From the NCBI GenBank assembly GCA_041590075.1, contig JBFHUL010000039.1, positions 1-28,514 of the forward strand: a stretch of 28,514 nt of DNA, given 5' to 3'. This document shows, in pieces, positions 1 through 7,693 of the stretch. Source of the DNA: PZPK01 sp041590075. GTDB lineage: Bacteria; Pseudomonadota; Gammaproteobacteria; Pseudomonadales; Oleiphilaceae. Each line of letters begins with the position of its first letter. The first letter of the stretch is position 1. The notes under the pieces are model-generated. The model was not told the DNA's origin. It saw only the letters and a list, made by a program, of their open reading frames with translations, and did no database searches. The translations under genes and the position numbers were made by a program.

Positions 1-656
1 CCGCCCACGGGGTCATACACCACATCGGCACCTTTGCCTTCGGTCAGTTCCTTGATGGCCGTTTTCAAATCCTGCTCGCGATAATTGATCACGTCGTCGG
101 CGCCGTTGGCCTTGGCCAAATCGAGCTTTTCCTGCGACGAACAGGCGGCAATCACACGTGCGCCCATGGCCTTGCCAATCTGCACTGCCGCAATACCGGT
201 ACCCCCAGCCGCACCCAACACCACCAGCGTTTCGCCTTCTTTCAGTTTCGCCCGCTGCTTGAGCGCATGATGCGCCGTACCGTGCGCGCACATGATGTTG
301 GCGGCATCCACATCGCTGACATCGTCGGTCACCGGCATCACCAGTTTGGCATTCACAATGGCCTTTTCCGCGAAACCACCGTAGGCGCGGTTGGTACAGA
401 TCAGACGCTGCCCCACTTTCAAATGCTTGACGCCCTCACCCAGCGCTTCCACCTCACCACAAAATTCCACGCCGGGCACGAAGGGGCGTTCCGGTTTCAC
501 CTGATACAGGCCCTGCACGAGCAAGCCATCGGGAAAGTTCACGCCGGTAGCACGCACTTTTACACGCACTTCCCCTTTGCCCGGTTGCGGCTCCTCAACA
601 TCCTGATAGACCAGTGAATCGATGGGGCCAAATTCATTGCATACAATTGCTTTCAT
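1..656 (-). CDS. NADPH:quinone oxidoreductase family protein (zinc-independent MDR), C-terminus outside the window
   Basis: About 218 N-terminal residues are present and the rest lies beyond the left edge. The protein opens MKAIVCNEFGPIDSLVYQD, the usual start of medium-chain dehydrogenase/reductases of the quinone oxidoreductase group. A GroES-like N-terminal domain (about residues 1-120) is followed by a Rossmann fold with the nucleotide loop VLGAAGGTGIAAVQ (about residue 145-158), typical of NADPH-binding QORs. The structural-zinc cysteine cluster of alcohol dehydrogenases is not seen. It is expected to be cytosolic and to reduce quinones or enone-type substrates; the true substrate is unknown. 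It starts 26 bases after the phosphotransferase gene and is probably the third gene of the same operon, so it may reduce an enoyl or keto intermediate of that pathway (inference). Confidence 0.88.
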   Translation of the reverse strand, partial: MKAIVCNEFGPIDSLVYQDVEEPQPGKGEVRVKVRATGVNFPDGLLVQGLYQVKPERPFVPGVEFCGEVEALGEGVKHLKVGQRLICTNRAYGGFAEKAIVNAKLVMPVTDDVSDVDAANIMCAHGTAHHALKQRAKLKEGETLVVLGAAGGTGIAAVQIGKAMGARVIAACSSQEKLDLAKANGADDVINYREQDLKTAIKELTEGKGADVVYDPVG

Positions 657-682
657 GTGTTGTTGTCCTGTTAGTTGTCTGT

Positions 683-1720
683 TCAGGCTTCGTGTTTAAT
701 CACACCCAGCGCCGCCATGGCCAGCGGCGCAACATAGGCCCCGACCTTCTGCGCTTCTTTGTTGGAGGCATTACCGTCCAAAGCCCGCTTGGCCACGCCC
801 TGTGCGATGGCCGCCAAACGGAAAAAGCTGAAGGCCAGATAGAAGGCCCAGTGTTGAATGCCGTCGATACCCATGCGCTCACAGTAGCGCGCGACGTACT
901 CTTTTTCTTCGGGAATCCCCAATGCGCTTCGGTCGGCGCCAGCCAGACCGCTCATGTTGCCTGAATTGGCGGGCATGCGCAGCTGCATGCACTGGTAAGC
1001 CAAATCCGCAAAGGGATGGCCCAAGGTAGATAGCTCCCAGTCCAGCACGGCAATAATGCGCGGTGCATCGGGAGCAAAAATCATATTGTCGAGCCGGAAA
1101 TCACCGTGCACCAGCGACACTCTGCCATCGTCTTCAGGAATATGGGCCTCCAGCCAGGCCATTAGCTGATTCATGGGTTCAATAGTTTGTGTTTCCGAAG
1201 CGCGGTACTGCTCGCTCCAGCGGCGTAACTGGCGCTCAAAATAATTGCCGGGTTTACCGTAATCACTCAGGCCGACGGCCTGAATATCCACAGAGTGGAT
1301 GGCGGCCAGCACCTGATTCATCTGATCATAGGCGGCGGCGCGCTGATCATTATCGGCCATCTCCGGCAGGGCCGCATCCCAGAAAATACGGCCCTCGCAC
1401 AGCTCCATGACGTAAAACATCGAGCCAATCACGTCACGATCTTCGCACAGGTGATACACCTTGGGCACCGGCACATCGGTGCCGGCCAAAGCCTGATAAA
1501 CGCGAAATTCGCGGTCGACGGCGTGGGCCGACTTGAGCAGTTTGCCGGGCGGTTGCCGGCGCAGCACATATTGGCCCTTTGGCGTTTCAAGGCGAAAGGT
1601 AGGATTAGATTGCCCGCCTGAAAATTTGTGTGCTGTGACGGGGCCTTCAAAGCCCTCTATGTGCTGGGCCAGATAGTCTGCCAGCCCCTTTTCGTCGAGT
1701 GTTGCGATTGCTTGCGTCAT
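683..1720 (-). CDS. APH-fold phosphotransferase (ACAD10/11 kinase-domain or LvaA type)
   Basis: A 345-residue protein of the aminoglycoside phosphotransferase/choline kinase superfamily. The catalytic loop is clear: H205-G-D207-F-R-L-D-N212 (HGDxxxxN), followed by the metal-binding segment VLDWELSTLGHPFADLAY with D227. The N-terminal part has the family's GGQSNPTFRL nucleotide loop and YVLRRQPPG. These features match the stand-alone kinases found beside acyl-CoA dehydrogenases and the kinase half of vertebrate ACAD10/ACAD11, rather than drug-resistance enzymes. The gene sits between an acyl-CoA dehydrogenase (15 bases upstream) and a quinone oxidoreductase (26 bases downstream), all one direction. 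From the family, a role in phosphorylating a hydroxyacyl-CoA is likely; substrate chain length cannot be read from sequence. Confidence 0.9.
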   Translation of the reverse strand: MTQAIATLDEKGLADYLAQHIEGFEGPVTAHKFSGGQSNPTFRLETPKGQYVLRRQPPGKLLKSAHAVDREFRVYQALAGTDVPVPKVYHLCEDRDVIGSMFYVMELCEGRIFWDAALPEMADNDQRAAAYDQMNQVLAAIHSVDIQAVGLSDYGKPGNYFERQLRRWSEQYRASETQTIEPMNQLMAWLEAHIPEDDGRVSLVHGDFRLDNMIFAPDAPRIIAVLDWELSTLGHPFADLAYQCMQLRMPANSGNMSGLAGADRSALGIPEEKEYVARYCERMGIDGIQHWAFYLAFSFFRLAAIAQGVAKRALDGNASNKEAQKVGAYVAPLAMAALGVIKHEA

Positions 1721-1735
1721 AGGTGTCCTGTCTGA

Positions 1736-2956
1736 TTATTTTTGTATCGCGGCGTAAGCCGAGGCCAAACCACGACCCAGCTGCATCATGTGCACCTGAT
1801 CGGGCCCATCAGCGAGGCGAATACTGCGCGCCATCTGATACGCCTGTGCGAGAAAGAGATCCTGACTCAAACCGGCCGCGCCGTGCAACTGTATGGCGCG
1901 ATCGATCACGGTGCAGGCCATCTGCGGTGCCACAATCTTAATCATGGCAATCAGATCCTTGGCGCCTTTGTTCCCCACACGGTCCATGCGGTCAGCGGCT
2001 TTCAAGGTTAGCAGGCGCGCCTGTTCAATCTCGCAGTACGACTTGGCAATATCCTCACGCACCGAACCCTGTTTACTCAAGGGGCGACCAAAGGCAATGC
2101 GCTCTTCAGAACGCTTGCACATCAGCTCCAGTGCCCGTTGCGCGGCACCAATCAGGCGCATGCAATGGTGAATGCGTCCGGGCCCAAGGCGCCCCTGCGC
2201 GATTTCAAAGCCCCTCCCCTCGCCGAGGATGATATTGTCGGCCGGCACCCGGACGTTCTCGAACAGAATCTCCGCATGCCCCTCCGGCGCGTCATCATTT
2301 CCGAACACCTTCATGGGCCGCACTATCTTGACTCCCGGCGTATCGATGGGCACCAACACCTGTGACTGCTGAATATGGCGATTTTCGTTATCGGGATCCG
2401 TCTTGCCCATCACGATCAGTATTTTGCACCGCGGATCGCAGGCGCCGGAGATATACCATTTGCGACCGTTAATCACGTAGTCATCGCCATCACGCTCGAT
2501 ACGGGTTTGAATATTGGTGGCATCGGAAGACGCCACTTCCGGTTCGGTCATAGCAAAGGCGGAACGTATCTCTCCGGCCAGTAGTGGCTTCAGCCACTGC
2601 TCCTGCTGCGCCTCGCTACCATAACGCGCCAACACCTCCATATTGCCTGTATCGGGTGCACTGCAATTGAACACTTCAGAACCAAAACGCGTGCGCCCCA
2701 TGATTTCGGCCAGTGGCGCGTATTCCAGATTGCTTAAGCCGTAACCATGTTGACTGTCGGGCAAGAAGAAATTCCACAAACCCTGCGCCTTGGCAATGGC
2801 TTTAATCTCTTCGATTTGCGGCGGGATGGCCCAGCGGTCAGACCCGCTTTCAATCGCGTCATTGAGTTCCTGTTCAATAGGATACAAATGCGTATTCAGA
2901 AACTCCTGAACCTGCTGCATCAGATCCCTGACTTTGTCGCTGTAATCAAAATTCAT
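1736..2956 (-). CDS. Acyl-CoA dehydrogenase family protein (ACAD10/11-like)
   Basis: About 406 residues with the three-part ACAD fold: an N-terminal helical domain, a middle beta domain (AFAMTEPEVASSDATNI, then INGRKWYISGA, both FAD/substrate contacts) and a C-terminal helical domain (QLHGAAGLSQD). Near the C terminus the usual YEGT segment, which carries the catalytic Glu in MCAD-type enzymes, reads LADGPDQVH; by eye this puts Asp at or near that position, as in the ACAD10/11 branch. I chose the ATG at 2956 over one at 2971 because AGGA lies 8 bases upstream and the protein then begins MNFDYSDKV as in relatives. It is the first gene of a three-gene operon. The promoter at 3033-3038 is shared with a divergent LysR regulator, its likely controller. 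Confidence 0.93.
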   Translation of the reverse strand: MNFDYSDKVRDLMQQVQEFLNTHLYPIEQELNDAIESGSDRWAIPPQIEEIKAIAKAQGLWNFFLPDSQHGYGLSNLEYAPLAEIMGRTRFGSEVFNCSAPDTGNMEVLARYGSEAQQEQWLKPLLAGEIRSAFAMTEPEVASSDATNIQTRIERDGDDYVINGRKWYISGACDPRCKILIVMGKTDPDNENRHIQQSQVLVPIDTPGVKIVRPMKVFGNDDAPEGHAEILFENVRVPADNIILGEGRGFEIAQGRLGPGRIHHCMRLIGAAQRALELMCKRSEERIAFGRPLSKQGSVREDIAKSYCEIEQARLLTLKAADRMDRVGNKGAKDLIAMIKIVAPQMACTVIDRAIQLHGAAGLSQDLFLAQAYQMARSIRLADGPDQVHMMQLGRGLASAYAAIQK

Positions 2957-3032
2957 GTGCGTGTCCTGCATTGGCGAGAGGGCATATCAGACCGACTTTA
3001 CGCAGACTGATTGAATATTCTTATCGAGCGGG

Positions 3033-3100
3033 ATTATAAGCACGGTCGAAATCATCATTGAAATTTATTTTATTTATCGCCATTTATTAATCATGATGAT
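3033..3100 (-). promoter_or_regulatory. Divergent promoter/operator region for the acyl-CoA operon and the LysR gene
   Basis: On the minus strand a perfect -10 TATAAT occupies 3033-3038, but there is no good -35 at 16-18 bases, which is typical of activator-dependent promoters. About 65 bases upstream of the expected start is ATCATGAT (3090-3097), a palindrome where LysR proteins usually bind. A wider inverted pair, ATCATCAT (3051-3058) and ATGATGAT (3093-3100), spans the region. The palindromes and the -10 are read from the sequence; LysR binding is inferred. Confidence 0.5.
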
Positions 3101-3130
3101 AGTTACATCCGATAACGAGCAACGTACGCA

Positions 3131-4069
3131 ATGCAACTCAACAAGATCGACCTGAATCTGTTTGTCGTGTTCGATGTTATTTACCGCGAACGCAACCTCA
3201 CCAAAGCCGCCGATGCCTTGCACATTACACAGCCGGCGGTAAGCAATGCATTGAGCCGCCTGCGCAATACCTTCAACGACCGGCTGTTCGTACGCCGTTC
3301 TGGACATATGGTGCCCACACCAATGGCCGAAAACATTATCGAACGGGTCCGCTACGCACTCCTCAACCTGGAAAGCAGCCTTACGGAACACGACGATTTT
3401 GATCCGTCCACCTCCCGGCGGCGTTTTTCTTTTGCGATGAACGACACTTCTGAGTCTTATTTGCTGCCGCTGCTTATGGCGCACCTGCAGCAGCATGCGC
3501 CCGGCATCTATGTTGAAAGTTATGCCGTGCAGCGTCATGACCTTGCACGCGAATTTGCCGCCGGCGAACTCGATTTCGCACTCGATGTACCCCTATTGAA
3601 TGAACCACAACTGACTCACCGCGCGCTGACTCAGGATCGTTTCGTCTGTGTCGTGCGCAAGGATCACCCGACGATACAGGGAGCCCTGTCTCTGCAGCAG
3701 TATCTGGACGGCGCACATATTCATATTTCCAGCCGCCGGCGCGGCCAGGGCTACATCGATCTGCACCTGAACCGCCAGGGCCTGCAACGGACAATCATGC
3801 TGCGCGTGCAACATTCCCGGGCCGCCCCCCCCATCGTCGCCAAAACCGATATGCTGCTCACCATTCCCGAAACACTGGCCCGAGAGCACGACCTGCAGAT
3901 TCTGGAGCTACCCTTTGAGCTGCCCAAGCTCGACTGGCACCTGTATTGGCCGGCCAACTACGAAAACGACCGCGCTCATCAGTGGATGCGTGAAGTCATC
4001 TTTACCATTTTCCGCGATGGTAATGCCCCATTAGACAAGGAGAGAAATCCGCATGATTCGGGTGTTTAG
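3131..4069 (+). CDS. LysR family transcriptional regulator
   Basis: A 312-residue LysR-type regulator. The N-terminal winged helix-turn-helix is unmistakable (about residues 4-65): LTKAADALHITQPAVSNALSRLR is the family signature, followed by RRSGHMVPTPMAE leading into the linker helix. The remainder is a periplasmic-binding-protein-like effector domain, with the NodD/LeuO-like pattern rather than CysB-like. It is divergent from the acyl-CoA dehydrogenase operon with a 174-base gap, the standard arrangement for a LysR protein activating its neighbour in response to a pathway intermediate and repressing itself. The effector is unknown. Its last 17 bases overlap the next gene. Confidence 0.95.
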   Translation: MQLNKIDLNLFVVFDVIYRERNLTKAADALHITQPAVSNALSRLRNTFNDRLFVRRSGHMVPTPMAENIIERVRYALLNLESSLTEHDDFDPSTSRRRFSFAMNDTSESYLLPLLMAHLQQHAPGIYVESYAVQRHDLAREFAAGELDFALDVPLLNEPQLTHRALTQDRFVCVVRKDHPTIQGALSLQQYLDGAHIHISSRRRGQGYIDLHLNRQGLQRTIMLRVQHSRAAPPIVAKTDMLLTIPETLAREHDLQILELPFELPKLDWHLYWPANYENDRAHQWMREVIFTIFRDGNAPLDKERNPHDSGV

Positions 4070-4364
4070 TCACGACAACATCGTGCTGGTGTATAACATC
4101 AAGAACCTGCTGGAGTTGGCGGGCATTCATTGTGTGGTGCGTAATGATCTGATTCATTCTGCCGCTGGTGAATTGCCGCCTACCGAGGTGTGGCCGGAAG
4201 TATGGATTACCCGCCCCCACCAGCGCGATCAGGCTGAAGAAGTGGTGCGCACTGCGACGCAGGGTGACGCGCGCGCAACCTCATGGTGCTGCCCGCAATG
4301 CAGCGAAGCCAATGCCCCGGCCTTTGAGCTGTGCTGGCAATGTGGCACTGAGAGGCCCCATTGA
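4053..4364 (+). CDS. DUF2007 domain protein with C-terminal zinc ribbon
   Basis: A 103-residue protein in two parts. Residues 1-70 (IRVFSHDNIVLVYNIKNLLE, then WPEVWITRPHQ) match the DUF2007 'putative signal-transducing' fold, a small ferredoxin-like domain resembling PII. Residues about 79-103 form a zinc ribbon with two knuckles, CPQC and CWQCG. The start is firm: AAGGAGAG lies 7-8 bases before the ATG. It overlaps the end of the LysR gene by 17 bases, so translation is probably coupled, although nothing shows a functional link to it. DUF2007 proteins are common in gammaproteobacteria and lack an agreed function; the zinc ribbon suggests protein or nucleic-acid contact. Confidence 0.85.
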   Translation: MIRVFSHDNIVLVYNIKNLLELAGIHCVVRNDLIHSAAGELPPTEVWPEVWITRPHQRDQAEEVVRTATQGDARATSWCCPQCSEANAPAFELCWQCGTERPH

Positions 4365-4369
4365 CGCAA

Positions 4370-5107
4370 CTATGAGCGCGCCAACAGTTTCGCTACAAAA
4401 CCCGGCAGCACTTCTCCTGCTTTGCCGTAAATGTGCTCATGAAAGCTGGAGTGAACCGAAGAAGGCTCAAGATTGATTTCGATGGTGTGGGCCCCCGCCT
4501 GCAAGGCTTCCTGCACAAAGCCCGCGGCCGGATACACATTGCCCGAGGTGCCAATCGACAGGAACAGGTCGCAGCCCATCAACGCCCGATAAATCGTATC
4601 CATCTGCATGGGCATTTCTCCAAACCATACGATGTGCGGACGCAAGGTAGCTGTGCGTTCGCAATTACCGCAGACGCTGCCGGCATCGATCGCACTGCGA
4701 ATTTCGGCCACATGATCACAACGCGCGCAGCGCATTTTGAGTAACTCGCCATGCATGTGAATCAAATTCCGCGTGCCCGCGCGCTCGTGCAGGTCATCTA
4801 TGTTCTGGGTCACCAGCAGAAACTTACCCTCAAACTCGTGCTCCAGATGGGCAAGCGCTTCATGCGCTGCATTGGGGTGAATATCGCCACTGAGCAACTG
4901 GGCACGGCGTTCGTTGTAAAAGCGCTGTACGAGTGATGGATTGGCGGCAAACCCTTCAGGCGTGGCCACTTCTTCGACGCGATGCTCTTCCCATAAACCG
5001 TCGGCGGCGCGAAAGGTACGAATGCCCGATTCGGCGGAAATGCCCGCCCCCGTCAATACGACAATCGACTTATACGTTCTCGCTCTCATCATCCATCCCA
5101 GTTTCAT
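4370..5107 (-). CDS. cobB: NAD-dependent protein deacylase, Sir2 family (CobB type)
   Basis: A class III sirtuin of up to 245 residues. All hallmarks are present: GAGISAESGIRTFR (NAD loop), TQNIDDLHERAG, the catalytic-His motif HMHGE, four zinc cysteines in two pairs (CARC and CGNC), and GTSGNVYPAAG near the C terminus. The YNERR segment carries the Tyr and Arg that in CobB/SIRT5 allow acidic acyl groups such as succinyl, so desuccinylase activity is likely as well as deacetylation. The frame opens at 5107, but an ATG at 5089, six bases after GGGA, gives the more usual N terminus. The start overlaps the end of the DNA glycosylase gene, so it is translationally coupled as the last gene of the purT operon. 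Confidence 0.94.
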   Translation of the reverse strand: MKLGWMMRARTYKSIVVLTGAGISAESGIRTFRAADGLWEEHRVEEVATPEGFAANPSLVQRFYNERRAQLLSGDIHPNAAHEALAHLEHEFEGKFLLVTQNIDDLHERAGTRNLIHMHGELLKMRCARCDHVAEIRSAIDAGSVCGNCERTATLRPHIVWFGEMPMQMDTIYRALMGCDLFLSIGTSGNVYPAAGFVQEALQAGAHTIEINLEPSSVHSSFHEHIYGKAGEVLPGFVAKLLARS

Positions 5108-5624
5108 TCAGATAGCTAAGCAGTGTAGACCATCGCGCACGCTTTTCGTCGCGCTTCATGGCCGCATAAGCAGGACTCGTGGAAGGCAATTCAAGCCGGG
5201 GAAGACGCGCGAGAGGTGAATCTGCAGGCAGCAGCACGTGCTGCTTGAACAGCTTGGACGCACCTTGCCCATTAAAGACCAGGCAGCGCAGCTGAGGTAA
5301 CTGCAACGCCAGTTCATGGAGTGAATTGGCCTGTACGGTGTCACGCCTGATGTCGGCATCCAGGCTGCCAGGGCGCTCGGCGGCCGCCAGCACATCCCAC
5401 ACCGCTACACCTGCCTGTGTGAGTGCCCGGCAACGTTGCGCATAAGGCAGGTCAGCATCAAAACCCAACAGCGCCGCCATGACGGGCCAGAAAGCATTCT
5501 GCGGATGGCCATAATACTGCTGCGCCTGTAGCGATTTTACGCTGGGCAGCGTGCCCAGTATCAGTACCCGGGCATGGGGTGCCCAGAGCGGCGCAAAGCC
5601 CTTGGCTCGGAGCGAATCCGGCAT
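5070..5624 (-). CDS. DNA-deoxyinosine (hypoxanthine) glycosylase, uracil-DNA glycosylase superfamily
   Basis: About 184 residues. The order of motifs is that of the family 6 (hypoxanthine-DNA glycosylase) branch of the UDG superfamily: LILGTLPSVKSL near residue 20, YYGHPQNAFW near 36-45, VWDVLAAAERPGS, and the C-terminal PSTSPA loop that enters the DNA minor groove. It would remove hypoxanthine left by adenine deamination, starting base excision repair. I place the start at the ATG at 5624, four bases after the purT stop; a GTG at 5651 would overlap purT and has no ribosome binding site. Its 3' end overlaps cobB. The alternative call is a generic MUG-type uracil glycosylase. Confidence 0.85.
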   Translation of the reverse strand: MPDSLRAKGFAPLWAPHARVLILGTLPSVKSLQAQQYYGHPQNAFWPVMAALLGFDADLPYAQRCRALTQAGVAVWDVLAAAERPGSLDADIRRDTVQANSLHELALQLPQLRCLVFNGQGASKLFKQHVLLPADSPLARLPRLELPSTSPAYAAMKRDEKRARWSTLLSYLNETGMDDESENV

Positions 5625-5628
5625 GCAC

Positions 5629-6810
5629 TCAGAGTTTCGTTCGCACCGCACCAGAGGCGGCTGTGGCTTTGCTCAAAGCCTCGTCGATGGAGGCGCCGAG
5701 GGCGAGTGCCACCCCCATTCGACGCTTGCCCTGCACCTCCGGTTTACCGAACAGGCGCAGCTGCGTATCCGGCTGAGACAGGGCTTCGTCCACCTGCCCG
5801 AACACGGGCTGTTGCGAGTCACCGCTCACCAGAATCACCGAAGAGGCTGCCGGGCCATGCTGTCGAATACCGGGAATAGGAAGCCCAAGTATGGCGCGCG
5901 CGTGCAGGGCAAACTCGGACAAATCCTGCGAGATCAGTGTGACCAGACCCGTATCGTGCGGGCGTGGCGACACTTCACTGAAAAACACATCGTCGCCTTT
6001 TATGAACAACTCCACGCCAAACAAACCATTGCCGCCCAGATTTTCAGTAACTTTATGGGCCATGTCTTTGGCTTTCGCGAGCGCCGTGTCCGACATGACC
6101 TGAGGCTGCCAGGATTGCTGGTAATCGCCATCTTTCTGTACATGGCCAATGGGTGCGCAGTAGCTGGTTTGGCCATTGTGCCGTATGGTCAGCAGGGTAA
6201 TTTCGTAATCAAAATCGACAAAACCTTCAACAATCACCCGGCCCTTGCCCGCGCGCCCACCTGATTGTGCATATTCCCAGGCCTTATCGATTGCATCGGC
6301 ACTGCGCAACAGCGACTGGCCTTTTCCCGAGGAACTCATGATGGGCTTAACAACACAGGGCAAGCCGATGTCTTGCACGGCCTGTTTAAACGCTGCGTGC
6401 GAATCGGCAAATTGATACGGCGAGGTGAGTAGGCCCAGCTCTTCTGCGGCCAGTCTGCGAATACCCTCGCGATTCATGGTCAGATTCACCGCCCGTGCGG
6501 AAGGCACCACATGAAACCCTTCCGCCTCAAGCTTGACCAGCTCGCCCGTCGCAATGGCTTCGATTTCGGGCACGATGTAATGCGGCTGCTCGCGCGTGAT
6601 GACATCGCGCAGCGCACCGGCATCCAGCATATCGATGACGTGAGAACGATGCGCGACCTGCATGGCGGGCGCATGGGGGTAACGGTCCACCGCAATCACC
6701 TCCACGCCCAAGCGCTGCATTTCGATCACCACTTCTTTACCCAGCTCACCCGAACCAAGAAAAAGTACGCGCGTAGCCGTTGGGCTTAGAGGGGTTCCAA
6801 GGGTGGTCAT
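5629..6810 (-). CDS. purT: Formate-dependent phosphoribosylglycinamide formyltransferase (GAR transformylase 2)
   Basis: A 393-residue ATP-grasp enzyme of de novo purine synthesis. It converts GAR, formate and ATP to formyl-GAR, a folate-independent alternative to PurN. The N terminus ATRVLFLGSGELGKEVVIE and VIAVDRYPHAPAMQVAHR, the ATP-grasp loop PIMSSSGKGQSLLR, and FSEVSPRPHDTGLVTL all match PurT, and the length is typical. The ribosome binding site AGGAG lies 8 bases before the ATG. A possible promoter at 6855-6883 lies in the 93-base gap after DUF1289. It is followed with almost no gap by the hypoxanthine glycosylase and cobB. purL, another step of the pathway, is 3.1 kb away under its own promoter. 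Confidence 0.97.
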   Translation of the reverse strand: MTTLGTPLSPTATRVLFLGSGELGKEVVIEMQRLGVEVIAVDRYPHAPAMQVAHRSHVIDMLDAGALRDVITREQPHYIVPEIEAIATGELVKLEAEGFHVVPSARAVNLTMNREGIRRLAAEELGLLTSPYQFADSHAAFKQAVQDIGLPCVVKPIMSSSGKGQSLLRSADAIDKAWEYAQSGGRAGKGRVIVEGFVDFDYEITLLTIRHNGQTSYCAPIGHVQKDGDYQQSWQPQVMSDTALAKAKDMAHKVTENLGGNGLFGVELFIKGDDVFFSEVSPRPHDTGLVTLISQDLSEFALHARAILGLPIPGIRQHGPAASSVILVSGDSQQPVFGQVDEALSQPDTQLRLFGKPEVQGKRRMGVALALGASIDEALSKATAASGAVRTKL

Positions 6811-6854
6811 GGATAAAGCTCCTGATTGGAAAACGAGGTCTTAAGGGTGTGCGC

Positions 6855-6883
6855 ATTGTCGCTGCATGCCCTGCCCCAGGCAA
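6855..6883 (-). promoter_or_regulatory. Candidate sigma-70 promoter for purT
   Basis: On the minus strand, TTGCCT (6878-6883) and GACAAT (6855-6860) are separated by 17 bases. Each hexamer matches the consensus at four of six positions. It lies in the only sizeable gap of the run 4370-8332, so purT and the two genes after it may be transcribed independently of the Nudix/carbonic anhydrase genes. No clear PurR operator was seen. Confidence 0.35.
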
Positions 6884-6903
6884 GTCACCCGCGACACAGA
6901 AGA

Positions 6904-7095
6904 CTAGATGTAACTCTTGGCCTCACGTTCGCGTACCCGCTGCATTACCTGCCGTTTTTCATCGCAGCCCATTTGCGACCAGCGGCTAATCTCCTCACCA
7001 CTGCGATAGCAGCCCACGCATACATCCTCTTCGTCGAGCGCGCAGATACTCACGCAGGGCGAGCGAACATCATCATTCGATGCGGTCGTTGTCAT
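6904..7095 (-). CDS. DUF1289 domain protein (small cysteine-rich)
   Basis: A 63-residue protein, MTTTASNDDVRSPCVSIC onward. It carries the DUF1289 pattern SPCVSICALDEEDVCVGCYR: four cysteines spaced like a metal site, then EEISRWSQM. The start at 7095 is set by TAGGA 8 bases upstream; a longer frame reaching 7170 would run into the carbonic anhydrase gene and has no ribosome binding site. Function is unknown for the family. The cysteines suggest zinc or an iron-sulfur site (inference). It starts 10 bases after the carbonic anhydrase stop and is certainly cotranscribed with it. Confidence 0.88.
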   Translation of the reverse strand: MTTTASNDDVRSPCVSICALDEEDVCVGCYRSGEEISRWSQMGCDEKRQVMQRVREREAKSYI

Positions 7096-7105
7096 CGTTT
7101 TTTTC

Positions 7106-7654
7106 CTACACAGATTGCGGTGGAGAGGACGGCGCCTGCTCGACCAGTTCAGCACTGAAACGCGCGCCATTTTTGACGTAAACAGCAGCGCTCATTTCGA
7201 GCATTTTCTTTTCTTGGTCCGTCAGCTCGCGTTTGATTTTGGCCGGCGAACCCAGCACCATGGAGCCATCGGGAATGTCCATATTTTCGGGCACCAGTGC
7301 ATTGGCACCGATGAGGCAGTGCTTTCCGATTCTGGCGCCATTAAGCACCACGGCATTGATGCCCACGAGACTGTAGTCACCGATGGTACAGCCATGCAGC
7401 ATGGCTTTGTGACCAACAGTGACCCCTTTTCCTACACGCAGCGGTTTGCCGGGATCAATGTGTAACACCGCGCCATCCTGAATATTGCTTTCTTCACCAA
7501 TCTCCACGCTATCGTTTTCAGCCCGGATCACCACGTTAAACCAGATGCTACTGTTGTGATGCAGACAGATGTCGCCAATCAAACTGGCGTTGGGGGCGAT
7601 AAACGCCGGCGTGCCCGCAAAGCGCACATGTTTGTTTCCCAGGGAATAAAGCAT
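7106..7654 (-). CDS. Gamma-class carbonic anhydrase family protein (YrdA/PaaY-like)
   Basis: A 182-residue left-handed beta-helix protein of the gamma carbonic anhydrase group. The hexapeptide repeats begin around PNASLIGDICLHHNSSIW and run through INAVVLNGARIGKHCLIG. The three zinc histidines are visible as AVLHIDPG and VGHKAMLHG (His-x4-His). A C-terminal helix follows (ELTDQEKKMLEMSAAVYV). Many members are called YrdA-like; only some have shown carbonic anhydrase activity. The protein is cytosolic and trimeric in relatives. It lies 39 bases after the Nudix CoA pyrophosphatase and 10 bases before DUF1289. The ribosome binding site is weak. Confidence 0.92.
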   Translation of the reverse strand: MLYSLGNKHVRFAGTPAFIAPNASLIGDICLHHNSSIWFNVVIRAENDSVEIGEESNIQDGAVLHIDPGKPLRVGKGVTVGHKAMLHGCTIGDYSLVGINAVVLNGARIGKHCLIGANALVPENMDIPDGSMVLGSPAKIKRELTDQEKKMLEMSAAVYVKNGARFSAELVEQAPSSPPQSV

Positions 7655-7693
7655 GAAAGAAGTCTCTTTTTTAACTCTGTTTTGTACTGTTAG

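Noticed and set aside
683..1720. Aminoglycoside resistance gene
   Set aside because: The fold is APH-like, but the sequence and the operon with an acyl-CoA dehydrogenase point to metabolic hydroxyacyl-CoA chemistry.
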